6,227 bases of DNA from a bacterium UBP3_UBA1247 (GTDB lineage: Bacteria > UBA3054), in the NCBI GenBank assembly GCA_002308555.1, contig DBWD01000022.1:1-6227 (forward strand), written 5' to 3'. Below, piece by piece: positions 1 to 6,105 of this stretch (position 1 is the stretch's first letter; every line of letters begins with the position of its first letter). Both the position numbers and the translations under genes were made by a program. The notes under the pieces were generated by a model that was not told the DNA's origin, made no database searches, and saw only the letters and a list, made by a program, of their open reading frames with translations.

Positions 1-1559
1 GCGTGGTGCCGGTCAACGACGGCGGCCTGTACGCCGTGACCGAAGGAGACGACGGCTCATTCCTCAAATATCTCCTCAACGGCAACGTCATCTGGACTTA
101 CCAGATCCAGGAAGGCTCAAAGAGCAACCATATTCGCCCGCTCGTTCTCAAAAACGGCGACGTGTTCTGCGGAACTCCGGACATGATCGCCTGTGTCCGT
201 CCCGTTACCGTCCTAAACAACGACAATCTGTCCGAAGCCGTCGAAGTTGAGGAAGGCACCATCAAAGGAACCAATGAAGGCGCCACCGTTGAATCAGGGG
301 AAAACTCACAACACAAATGTTCTGTCTGGTATAAGTTCACTCCTGAATTTGACGGTCTTTACAGGATCGACAACAACGGATCCGGCGCCCTCTCCGGCTT
401 TGACGCAATGCTGAGCATCTATACCTGCTCAAAAGAATTGAGTTTCGCCAACCTGACCGCGATCATCGAGACTCAGGACACCACCGTGGATGAGCAATAT
501 GAACTCAAAGCCATCGCCGGCAAGACCTACTACATCTGCTGGGACGGTTATGACAATTCTCAGGGCGTTTTTAAAATGCACATTACCAGATTGCACGAAG
601 GTCCTTGGTACGTCGCTCCCGGCGCCACCGGTTCCGGCTTCTCACCCGAGGATCCCACGGGGGACCTGACCAAGGCCATGGAGAACGTGATTTCCGGGCA
701 GACCGTCAATTTGGCTGCCGGCGAATATTCCATAGCCGATTTCAACAACCAGTATGATATCTGGGGCGCCGGCATGACCGCCTTATGTTTCAAAGCCGTG
801 AACGTCACCCTGAAGGGCGCCGGCCCGGACAAGACCACCATCATCGTCCCCGCCGGCTACGTCGGCATCCATATGGAAACGGACGGCGCATCGCTTCAGA
901 ACCTGACGGTCAGGGCTTACGGCACCGAACATTTTGTGAATCACTACAACTGGCACATGAACGGGACTGTCTGCGCCAGCTACTGCTTCGACATGAGCAT
1001 AAGCAACGTCGCCATATACAGTGAAATGGGCACCGACGGCAAGGCAATCCGCCCCTTCTCCTCCTACTTCGCCACGGGGCTGACGGTCTACAGGATGGCC
1101 GTGGAGACTCCCAACTGCAGCAACCCCCTTTTCTTCAACAGAGACAAGGACTGCACGGTCAGCTACCTGACTGTCAAGTGCAACAAGGCCAACAACCAGC
1201 CGGCCATCTACATCGGCGACTGGCCCTGGGGCGCCGGCGAAGGCTACATCTTTAACAACATCCTCATAGACGCCGCCTATATGCCTTTCACCGTGGAAGA
1301 CAACAACGACGTTGTGATAAGCGACTCCGTCTTCTACGATTGCAACGCAAGCGATATCAGGGACGCGGAAGTTACTTTCAACAATTGCAAAAATTTTGTC
1401 GTTGATGAAAACAATCCTGAACTCCAGGAATTCGAAGGCTACATCCTGACCGCCACCCAGAACGCCAGCATCTACAAGAACGCTGGCTGGCGCGTCGTGC
1501 CCGAACCGGCCTTCTTCGGACTGCTGGCTCTCGTTGCTCTCTTCCTCCGCAGGAAGTAA
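1..1559 (+). CDS. Secreted mosaic protein with pre-peptidase-like domain, beta-helix and PEP-CTERM sorting tail (5' truncated)
   Basis: The frame is open from the left edge, so the true start lies outside the window; residues are counted here from nt 3. Residues 1-62 (DGGLYAV, GNVIWTY, KNGDVFCGT) look like the last blades of a PQQ-type beta-propeller. Residues about 75-195 (NDNLSEAV, GATVESGE, SVWYKFTP, GKTYYICWDG) follow the pattern of bacterial pre-peptidase C-terminal (PPC-like) beta domains. Residues about 201-460 begin with WYVAPGATGSG and SGQTVNLAAGEY, the usual opening of DUF1565/pectin-lyase-fold right-handed beta-helices, and continue with Asn-rich coils. The C-terminus is a PEP-CTERM signal: PEP at 500-502, hydrophobic helix about 503-515, then RRK. 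By family knowledge an exosortase cleaves this tail after export and the protein goes to the cell surface or matrix. No catalytic residues are evident, so an adhesive or glycan-binding role is only a guess. Confidence 0.85.
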   Translation, partial: VVPVNDGGLYAVTEGDDGSFLKYLLNGNVIWTYQIQEGSKSNHIRPLVLKNGDVFCGTPDMIACVRPVTVLNNDNLSEAVEVEEGTIKGTNEGATVESGENSQHKCSVWYKFTPEFDGLYRIDNNGSGALSGFDAMLSIYTCSKELSFANLTAIIETQDTTVDEQYELKAIAGKTYYICWDGYDNSQGVFKMHITRLHEGPWYVAPGATGSGFSPEDPTGDLTKAMENVISGQTVNLAAGEYSIADFNNQYDIWGAGMTALCFKAVNVTLKGAGPDKTTIIVPAGYVGIHMETDGASLQNLTVRAYGTEHFVNHYNWHMNGTVCASYCFDMSISNVAIYSEMGTDGKAIRPFSSYFATGLTVYRMAVETPNCSNPLFFNRDKDCTVSYLTVKCNKANNQPAIYIGDWPWGAGEGYIFNNILIDAAYMPFTVEDNNDVVISDSVFYDCNASDIRDAEVTFNNCKNFVVDENNPELQEFEGYILTATQNASIYKNAGWRVVPEPAFFGLLALVALFLRRK

Positions 1560-1580
1560 GCGCGAGCAGGCTTAGGCTGT

Positions 1581-1615
1581 AAAAAAACTCCCGGAATTTT
1601 TCCGGGAGTTTTTTT
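1581..1615. terminator. Bidirectional Rho-independent terminator between convergent genes
   Basis: A perfect inverted repeat has its core arms (ACTCCCGGA and TCCGGGAGT) at 1587-1595 and 1601-1609, around a five-base loop. A run of A precedes the left arm and a run of T follows the right arm, so both strands read as a GC-rich hairpin followed by a U tract. It lies 21 bases after the stop of the PEP-CTERM gene and 4 bases after the stop of the minus-strand nucleotidyltransferase gene. It can therefore end both transcripts. Confidence 0.93.
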
Positions 1616-1619
1616 ATTC

Positions 1620-2978
1620 TTATTTTTCGGCTTCGGCTATTCTTTTCGCCTCCGCCAGGAGTTTGTCGCGGGTCGCCCACTTGGGCTTCCTCAGCGCGAA
1701 GGCGTAGAGTTTTCCGAGGATCTCCCCCACCGCGGGGCCCGGGGGGATATGAAGTTCGCGCATGATGTCCTCGCCGCTCACGGGCAGGTCCCTGAGCTTC
1801 AGGATCCTCCCTTCCTTCATGATGCGGTAATAGCGCTCCATTATGGGGCGAGTGATCTTAAGGGTGTAGGAGAAGGGCTCGCCGGTATGGTAGGCGTTGC
1901 CCCTGAGGTCGCAGAGCATGAACCTTATGAGATCCCTGAAGGAAATGTATTTCAGGCTGCCGATAAGGCGCTGGAGGGCCGGATCTTTCATGTGGGAATC
2001 GAAGAGCAGGGGCCGCATGTGATACCTGGTGTATTCCGCGACGGTGTCTATGATCTCGTTGGAATATTTGAGATCCTTCAGGGCTTTCCTGACCATCTTC
2101 TCGCCCAGAATGTCATGATTGTAAAAAGTGCAGGCGCCGTCTTTGGTCTCCGCTTTGGCAAGCGGCTTGGCAATGTCGTGCAGAAGGCAGGCCAGGCGGA
2201 AGGAAAGGTCCTTTTTCCTGGCGTTCTTTAAAGTCAGCAGCGCGTGCTCCCAGCAGTCCTCCTTGTGGTGCGGAGGCTGGGCGCAGCCCATGCTGGGAAC
2301 CAGGTCCAGGAAGAGATAAGGCAGGAGGCCGAGCCTGGCCGTCAGCGCCAGGGCTTTCTCCGGGCGGGGGCCTATGAGCATCTTGGAGAGCTCCTGCTGG
2401 CGTCTTTCCTTGGAAACGAAGTCCACCAGGTGGCTGAGGTCTTTTATGGCTTTCGCCGAAGTCGGCGCAATGGTCCCGTCGATTTTGGCGGCGAAACGGC
2501 AGGCTCTCAGCGCTCTCAGGGAATCCTCGCGGATCCTTTTCCTGGCGCTGCCCACGAAGCGGATGACCTTGCTCTCCAGGTCCTTTTGGCCGCCGAAAGG
2601 ATCTATGAGGTTCTCCCCGTCAAAGGCCATGGCGTTGACGGTGAAGTCGCGGCGGGAAAGGTCCTCCTCAATGGTGTCGGCGTAGGTCACGGAATCGGGA
2701 TGCCGGTGGTCGGAATAAGTCCCGTCGTTCCTGAAGGTGGAGACTTCCACCCCGTTGACCAGCATGACGCCGAAGGCCTGGCCCACGGCGCGGCTCTTGG
2801 GGAAGAGCCTCCTGATGTCAACAGGCCTGGCGTTTGTGGCCACGTCAAAGTCCTCGCAGGGGATCTTCAGAAGCGCGTCCCTGACGCAGCCTCCCACCAG
2901 AAAGGCCTCAAAACCGCCTCTGCGCAATTTTGAGAGGATATCGGCGACGTTGGCAGGTATTCTTATGGTCAAAGTCAC
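1620..2978 (-). CDS. cca: CCA tRNA nucleotidyltransferase, class II with HD domain
   Basis: This enzyme adds or repairs the 3' CCA end of tRNA using CTP and ATP, in the cytoplasm. The 452 aa contain the class II polymerase head in order: LVGGCVRD (27-34), the metal-binding pair in DFD (D43, D45), a third carboxylate in VEVSTFR (E78), RRDFTVNAMA (109-118), DPFGG (126-130), EDSLRALR (151-158) and ERRQQELSKML (191-201). A complete HD domain follows, with H245, HD 267-268 and H288; in related enzymes such a domain gives phosphohydrolase activity. The C-terminus carries the PPGPAVGEIL segment (412-421) typical of this family. The start is GTG with AAAGG six bases upstream; no better in-frame start is seen. 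It begins 9 bases after the HAD gene and is probably co-transcribed with it. A poly(A) polymerase cannot be formally excluded because the two enzymes share the head, but the HD domain favours CCA addition. Confidence 0.9.
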   Translation of the reverse strand: MTLTIRIPANVADILSKLRRGGFEAFLVGGCVRDALLKIPCEDFDVATNARPVDIRRLFPKSRAVGQAFGVMLVNGVEVSTFRNDGTYSDHRHPDSVTYADTIEEDLSRRDFTVNAMAFDGENLIDPFGGQKDLESKVIRFVGSARKRIREDSLRALRACRFAAKIDGTIAPTSAKAIKDLSHLVDFVSKERRQQELSKMLIGPRPEKALALTARLGLLPYLFLDLVPSMGCAQPPHHKEDCWEHALLTLKNARKKDLSFRLACLLHDIAKPLAKAETKDGACTFYNHDILGEKMVRKALKDLKYSNEIIDTVAEYTRYHMRPLLFDSHMKDPALQRLIGSLKYISFRDLIRFMLCDLRGNAYHTGEPFSYTLKITRPIMERYYRIMKEGRILKLRDLPVSGEDIMRELHIPPGPAVGEILGKLYAFALRKPKWATRDKLLAEAKRIAEAEK

Positions 2979-2987
2979 TTGGGGCCT

Positions 2988-3650
2988 TTAAAAGAGTTTC
3001 CGGAGATCCTCGACGGTGATGTCCGCCACGGAATCCCTGATGAGGTCGGCGCCGGACTCCTTGATATAGTCGCCCACGCCCACGCATTTGAAACCGGCGG
3101 CCCTGAGGGCCTCGATGCCCAGAAGGGCGTCTTCTATGCCGATGACCTCGTCTGGGTCGGCACCGGAGACCTCCCGGGCCTTCAGGAAGATGTCCGGGGC
3201 GGGCTTGGTCTTCACGATATCCATCCGGTCCACCACAGCGTAGAAATACTCGCCCAGCTTGGCGCAGCGGATGACGTCCTTGGCGTTCTTGGAGCCGCTG
3301 GCCACCACGGACTTTATGCCGGCCGCGGAAAGCGCTTCCAAAAGCTCCACGGCGCCCGGGAGGCGCAGCTCATCAGGGTCGCAGTTGTGCAGCAGGTCGA
3401 GATAATAGCCGTTCTTGCGGTCGGTCAGTTCCTTGCAGGTCTTCTCGTCCGGAAGCGCCCGGTCGTTGAAGACCGTGAAAAGCCTCTTCAGGCAAAGTTC
3501 CCTGGCCATGCCGCGGAAATCGTCGCCCTGCTCCCTTGTGAAGGAGAGGCCGAGATCCTTCGCCAGCATGTCCCAGCTTTTGTAATGAAGGTAGTGGGAG
3601 TCCACCAGGACCCCGTCCAGATCGAACAAGACCGCTTTCAATTCCGACAT
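2988..3650 (-). CDS. pgmB: HAD-family beta-phosphoglucomutase
   Basis: The likely reaction is interconversion of beta-glucose 1-phosphate and glucose 6-phosphate, in the cytoplasm, usually after phosphorolysis of maltose, trehalose or similar disaccharides. The 220 aa match the usual family length. Motif I is FDLDGVLVDS (nucleophile D10, acid/base D12), motif II is VASGSKN (S118, K121, N122), motif III is KPAPDIF (K149) and motif IV is GIEDALLGI (E173, D174). From memory of the Lactococcus enzyme, cap-domain features are also kept: H22 and W26 in the HYLHYKSW stretch, R50 in GMARE, and RKNGYY at 78-83. These favour beta-phosphoglucomutase over generic phosphoglycolate-type HAD phosphatases. 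The ATG has a clear AGAGGA site six bases upstream. It is the first gene of the leftward operon. No disaccharide phosphorylase lies in the window, so the substrate is assigned from motifs alone. Confidence 0.8.
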   Translation of the reverse strand: MSELKAVLFDLDGVLVDSHYLHYKSWDMLAKDLGLSFTREQGDDFRGMARELCLKRLFTVFNDRALPDEKTCKELTDRKNGYYLDLLHNCDPDELRLPGAVELLEALSAAGIKSVVASGSKNAKDVIRCAKLGEYFYAVVDRMDIVKTKPAPDIFLKAREVSGADPDEVIGIEDALLGIEALRAAGFKCVGVGDYIKESGADLIRDSVADITVEDLRKLF

Positions 3651-3656
3651 GTTTTT

Positions 3657-3662
3657 TCCTCT
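3657..3662 (-). promoter_or_regulatory. Ribosome binding site of the pgmB-like gene
   Basis: AGAGGA on the minus strand lies six bases before the ATG at 3650, a good Shine-Dalgarno match at normal spacing. It fixes the start of the HAD gene. Confidence 0.75.
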
Positions 3663-3680
3663 TTGTTTTCCTTTGGAAAA

Positions 3681-3689
3681 ATTATATCA
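3681..3689 (-). promoter_or_regulatory. Extended -10 promoter for the pgmB-cca operon
   Basis: On the minus strand the sequence reads TGATATAAT, a perfect extended -10 element (TGnTATAAT). No good -35 box is found 16-18 bases upstream, where the DNA is GC-rich; extended -10 promoters often do without one. Initiation about 7 bases downstream would give a leader of roughly 25 bases containing the AGAGGA site. Confidence 0.65.
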
Positions 3690-3753
3690 AATCCCCGCCT
3701 CCCGCCTCTCCGCAAGCCGCCTCCGGCTCCCCTTCCCGCTCGGTTCCCGATTT

Positions 3754-3762
3754 TGATAAAAT
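3754..3762 (+). promoter_or_regulatory. Candidate extended -10 promoter for the rightward envelope operon
   Basis: TGATAAAAT matches the extended -10 consensus (TGnTATAAT) except at one position. It lies in an AT-rich island ending just before the lipoprotein gene, with a C-rich stretch and no convincing -35 box upstream. Initiation near 3769 would leave a leader of about 20-25 bases. It mirrors the leftward extended -10 about 65 bases away. Confidence 0.5.
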
Positions 3763-3793
3763 AAAATAATAATACCTATTTCATAAAGTGAGC

Positions 3794-4351
3794 ATGAGGA
3801 TACTGAAGTTTTGCCTGCTTTTGCCGGCGGCGTGGCTGCTTTGCGCCTGCGAGCCTTCCCCCAGGGAGGCGGCGGAGATCTTTTGCCGCGAGCTGGAGGC
3901 GGGCAACTGGGGGGCGTGCGGCCGGCTCATGACTCCGGAGCTCAGGGAGGACCTGAAGGAGGAGAGCCGCGGTTGGCCGATCCTCCTTTTCGCCCAGTCC
4001 TACTATTCCGACGAGATCAAATGCCGCTTGCTGAAATACGAGACCAAGAACGGCCGGGCCCACACCCTGGTCAACTATTCCTGGCGCTGGAACAGAGTCC
4101 CGATGCCGGGCAGCGTCATTCTCGACCTTGTTTGGCGCCCCACCAACGGCTGCTGGCGCGTGGAGAACGTTTACGTCACCAGCCATTTCGATTTGCTGCT
4201 TCCCGTGACCGGGGAGACTCCGCCCGAGCTCCGGGCCCAGGCGCGCCTCACTGGCTGCGGCCTGCGCTATCAGAAGCCCTGCCGGGACAGCCTCGGCTGG
4301 CGGGAGCTGGGAAAAACTTTGGAAGACTATCTCGCCACCTGGTACGAATGA
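3794..4351 (+). CDS. Lipoprotein with NTF2-like/DUF4878-type domain
   Basis: This is probably a small envelope lipoprotein of unknown function. The N-terminus MRILKFCLLLPAAWLLCAC has a basic n-region, a hydrophobic core and a lipobox-like LCAC, with the modified Cys at residue 19 and the mature protein beginning CEPSPREAAE. The segment REAAEIFCRELEAGNW plus CGRLMTPELREDL has the helical opening seen in NTF2-like/DUF4878 lipoproteins. The later VNYSWRWN and GCWRVENVYV resemble the closing beta strands, where a Trp-basic-Val ending is common. The fold call is pattern-based and moderate. I prefer the ATG at 3794 because its siblings also begin Met-Arg; an in-frame GTG at 3788 would add two residues. 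Neither has a good ribosome binding site. It is the first gene of the rightward cluster, 30 bases ahead of the first paralog. Confidence 0.7.
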   Translation: MRILKFCLLLPAAWLLCACEPSPREAAEIFCRELEAGNWGACGRLMTPELREDLKEESRGWPILLFAQSYYSDEIKCRLLKYETKNGRAHTLVNYSWRWNRVPMPGSVILDLVWRPTNGCWRVENVYVTSHFDLLLPVTGETPPELRAQARLTGCGLRYQKPCRDSLGWRELGKTLEDYLATWYE

Positions 4352-4371
4352 ATTTAAATACAAATACAAAT

Positions 4372-4376
4372 GAGGA
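4372..4376 (+). promoter_or_regulatory. Ribosome binding site that decides the start of the first paralog
   Basis: GAGGA lies five bases before the ATG at 4382. It overlaps an in-frame upstream ATG at 4370 that has no Shine-Dalgarno of its own, so the downstream ATG is the likelier start. Confidence 0.65.
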
Positions 4377-4381
4377 AAAAC

Positions 4382-5152
4382 ATGCGCAACCCTAAATTTG
4401 CCCTGCTGGCGCTCCTTCTCGTTTCTTTCTGCGCCTGCGACGCCCTGTGCGACGGAGACGCCTTCAAAGATGAGGACAGCCTGAAAGCGGGAACCGGCCG
4501 CGGCCGCGAAACGTCCCCCTCCTTCGGGAACGAAGGCCGTTCCGGCGCGAGCGGTACCGCTTCCGCCGGCACCGCTCCCGTCATCGTGGAGAAACCCTTT
4601 TTCTCCAGCGAGGACACCGAGGTCCCGCCCCTGGAGACGGAAGTTTACCCCGACGAGGACGAAAGCGTCCACCTGACCATGACTCCCCAGGAGGCACACG
4701 ACCAGTATCTCATCGACAGCCGTCCGCCCTGGTATAAGCGCGTGCCCTGGGGCCTGGCCCGCGGATTCGTGAACCTGGCCACCTGCCCCGGCGAGCTGGG
4801 CCGCGGCTTCACCTACTCTTTCGGCGAATACCACTGGGCGCTGGCCGCCCCGCTGGGGATCGTGGCCGGCGTCGCCGGCACCCTCGGCCGCTGCGGCTCC
4901 GGCCTGGCGGACATTTTGACCCTTGGCCTTCTGGGCGACAGGGACCTGGCGGAGAATTTCCCGGACTACGTCTGGCAGGGCCAGTGGGATTACGGCTTCT
5001 ACGGCCAGAACAAGCCCGCCCCCGCCCAGGCTGAGGAAAAGAGCGAGCAGCCTGTCCCGGAGGAGGAGCTGGGCGAAGGCTACATTCCCAGCCCCACGGC
5101 CAGGACGCCCCTGAAAGCCCGCCGCCTTCAGGTGAAGGAGAGCGCAAAATGA
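4382..5152 (+). CDS. Exported TIGR04073-like protein, paralog 1, with acidic linker (probable lipoprotein)
   Basis: Function is unknown. From the ATG at 4382 the product is 256 aa. MRNPKFALLALLLVSFCAC is an export signal; FCAC is an imperfect lipobox (Phe at -3), so C19 may be lipidated. Residues about 24-115 are an acidic, Ser/Thr/Gly-rich, probably disordered linker. The conserved module spans about 123-202: GFVNLATCPGELGR (129-141), a glycine-rich hydrophobic stretch APLGIVAGVAGTLG with GxxxG at 159-163, ADILTLGLLG, and PDYVWQGQW (194-202). A Pro/Glu-rich tail follows to 256. The module recurs in the next two genes and resembles the exosortase-system-associated family TIGR04073, recalled from memory rather than searched. 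This copy has lost the Trp-Leu pair and the Pro of the WLExPR motif but keeps Glu138 and Arg141. Its stop overlaps the next start by four bases (ATGA), indicating translational coupling. Confidence 0.75.
   Translation: MRNPKFALLALLLVSFCACDALCDGDAFKDEDSLKAGTGRGRETSPSFGNEGRSGASGTASAGTAPVIVEKPFFSSEDTEVPPLETEVYPDEDESVHLTMTPQEAHDQYLIDSRPPWYKRVPWGLARGFVNLATCPGELGRGFTYSFGEYHWALAAPLGIVAGVAGTLGRCGSGLADILTLGLLGDRDLAENFPDYVWQGQWDYGFYGQNKPAPAQAEEKSEQPVPEEELGEGYIPSPTARTPLKARRLQVKESAK
5135..5140 (+). promoter_or_regulatory. Perfect ribosome binding site inside the end of paralog 1
   Basis: AAGGAG lies eight bases before the ATG at 5149, within the last codons of the upstream gene. With the ATGA overlap it fixes the start of paralog 2 and suggests coupled translation. 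Confidence 0.75.
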
Positions 5153-5601
5153 AAAAACTGCTTTTCCTTTTCCTCCTTCTGCCCCTCTGCTCCCGGGCCT
5201 CCAACATCCAGCAGATCGTCCCGCCCAAGGACGAGGCTGAGACACGGACGGTCTCCCAGTGCCCCAACTGCCGCCAGAGCGACTCCGGCAATTTCCTTTT
5301 CCAGTGCGGGGAATACCAACGCGAAGAGGAATCCGAGAGCAACGGCTTTTTCCCGGGCCTGGTGAACCTGGCCACCTGCTGGCTGGAAGTGCCCAGGGCC
5401 TTCACCTACGAGGCCACCGCCCGCCCCCGCTCCATCATCGTGCTGGCGCCCCTCATCGGGGCTTCGCTCACGGGGCTCAGGGCTCTCCAGGGCGCCGGCA
5501 ACGTCCTCACCCTGGGGCTCTGCGACAAGTTCATCCGCGGCGACATGCCGCGCTACGTCTGGGACGCCCTCTGGCTGGCCAGGGAACCGGAATCCGATTA
5601 A
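5149..5601 (+). CDS. Exported TIGR04073-like protein, paralog 2, with CPNC motif
   Basis: Function is unknown; the product is 150 aa. MKKLLFLFLLLPLCSRA is a signal peptide with likely cleavage after SRA (residue 17), and no lipobox is obvious. A short N-terminal mature region holds CPNC (C38, C41) and C53, which could bind a metal or form a disulfide; it is not a full four-Cys zinc ribbon. The shared module follows: GLVNLATCWLEVPR (70-83), FTYEAT, a hydrophobic segment IIVLAPLIGASLTG (96-109), GNVLTLGL, and PRYVWDALW (134-142). The VNLATC codons are identical over 18 bases to those of paralog 1, supporting duplication. It overlaps paralog 1 by four bases and is followed by paralog 3 after 21 bases. 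By analogy to TIGR04073 proteins an exosortase-linked envelope role is possible, but this is inference. Confidence 0.75.
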   Translation: MKKLLFLFLLLPLCSRASNIQQIVPPKDEAETRTVSQCPNCRQSDSGNFLFQCGEYQREEESESNGFFPGLVNLATCWLEVPRAFTYEATARPRSIIVLAPLIGASLTGLRALQGAGNVLTLGLCDKFIRGDMPRYVWDALWLAREPESD

Positions 5602-5612
5602 CAACCATCATT

Positions 5613-5616
5613 GGAG
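5613..5616 (+). promoter_or_regulatory. Ribosome binding site that decides the start of paralog 3
   Basis: GGAG lies six bases before the ATG at 5623. A longer reading from TTG at 5611 would begin two bases ahead of this site and lacks its own, so 5623 is preferred. Confidence 0.7.
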
Positions 5617-5622
5617 AATATC

Positions 5623-6069
5623 ATGCGCAAACTAACTCTTATTTTCGCCGCCGTGCTGCTTCTGTCCCAGAGTCTTCTGGCCACGGTTGACAACGATTAT
5701 CCCGAGCGCAACACCATAAATCCCCCCTACGCCATCATGAGGGGCGTGGTCAACCTCTGCACCTTCTGGCTGGAATATCCCCGCTGCCTGGTCTACGATT
5801 ACGACCGCATGTCCCCCATGGGCATTTTCCTCTTCCCCTTCACCGGGACCTTCTACGGCCTGGCCAGGGTCTTCCTCTCCGTGGGCGACATCGCCCTGCT
5901 GGGCTTCACCGGGCCTTCCGGCTACAGCGAGGACTTCATCCGGGAATACGTCTGGCAGATGCCCTGGAACGCCTACAAGGGCGAGGACGTCCCTACCGAA
6001 AAAGGCGAAACCGAGCCCCCCGTGGATTTCGACAAACTGCAGAAAGACAACATCAACAGCCTGCTTTAA
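5623..6069 (+). CDS. Exported TIGR04073-like protein, paralog 3
   Basis: Function is unknown; the product is 148 aa from the ATG at 5623. MRKLTLIFAAVLLLSQSLLA is a signal peptide with probable signal peptidase I cleavage after residue 20. The shared module fills most of the mature protein: GVVNLCTFWLEYPR (41-54), a hydrophobic, aromatic-rich segment about 66-82 with GxxxG at 75-79 (GTFYG), GDIALLGF (88-95) and REYVWQMPW (107-115). It ends in a short acidic tail. It is closest to paralog 2 in keeping the intact WLExPR motif, but lacks the CPNC region. It lies 21 bases after paralog 2 and 36 bases before ahcY, with no hairpin on either side, so it is probably in the same transcript as its neighbours. 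The relation to TIGR04073 rests on motif spacing, not on a search. Confidence 0.75.
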   Translation: MRKLTLIFAAVLLLSQSLLATVDNDYPERNTINPPYAIMRGVVNLCTFWLEYPRCLVYDYDRMSPMGIFLFPFTGTFYGLARVFLSVGDIALLGFTGPSGYSEDFIREYVWQMPWNAYKGEDVPTEKGETEPPVDFDKLQKDNINSLL

Positions 6070-6105
6070 TTTTAATCAACGCGAAACATAATCTGATCAA
6101 GAACT

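Noticed and set aside
2244..2933. Open plus-strand frames opposite the CCA-adding enzyme (also 1749-2231 and 2374-2685)
   Set aside because: They shadow a gene with every expected nucleotidyltransferase and HD motif and carry no motifs of their own.
2979..3764. Open plus-strand frame opposite the HAD gene
   Set aside because: It is antisense to a gene with complete HAD motifs, and its translation shows no family features.
4354..4371. Short tandem AAATAC repeat between the lipoprotein and paralog 1 genes
   Set aside because: Only about two and a half copies; more likely an AT-rich translation-initiation leader than a functional repeat.
3776..5245. Long open frame on the minus strand (489 codons) opposite the lipoprotein and paralog 1
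   Set aside because: Its product is Gly/Ala/Arg/Pro-rich with no recognisable domain. It runs antisense to two genes with clear export signals, and paralog 1 also has a ribosome binding site and homologous neighbours. It is an artefact of GC-rich third positions.
4809..5604. Minus-strand open frames across paralogs 1 and 2
   Set aside because: Low-complexity Arg/Gly/Pro-rich translations, antisense to genes with signal peptides and shared motifs.
6070..6105. Possible SAH or SAM riboswitch ahead of ahcY
   Set aside because: The gap is 36 bases of AT-rich DNA with no paired stem beyond the TGATCA palindrome; it is too short for known SAH or SAM aptamers.
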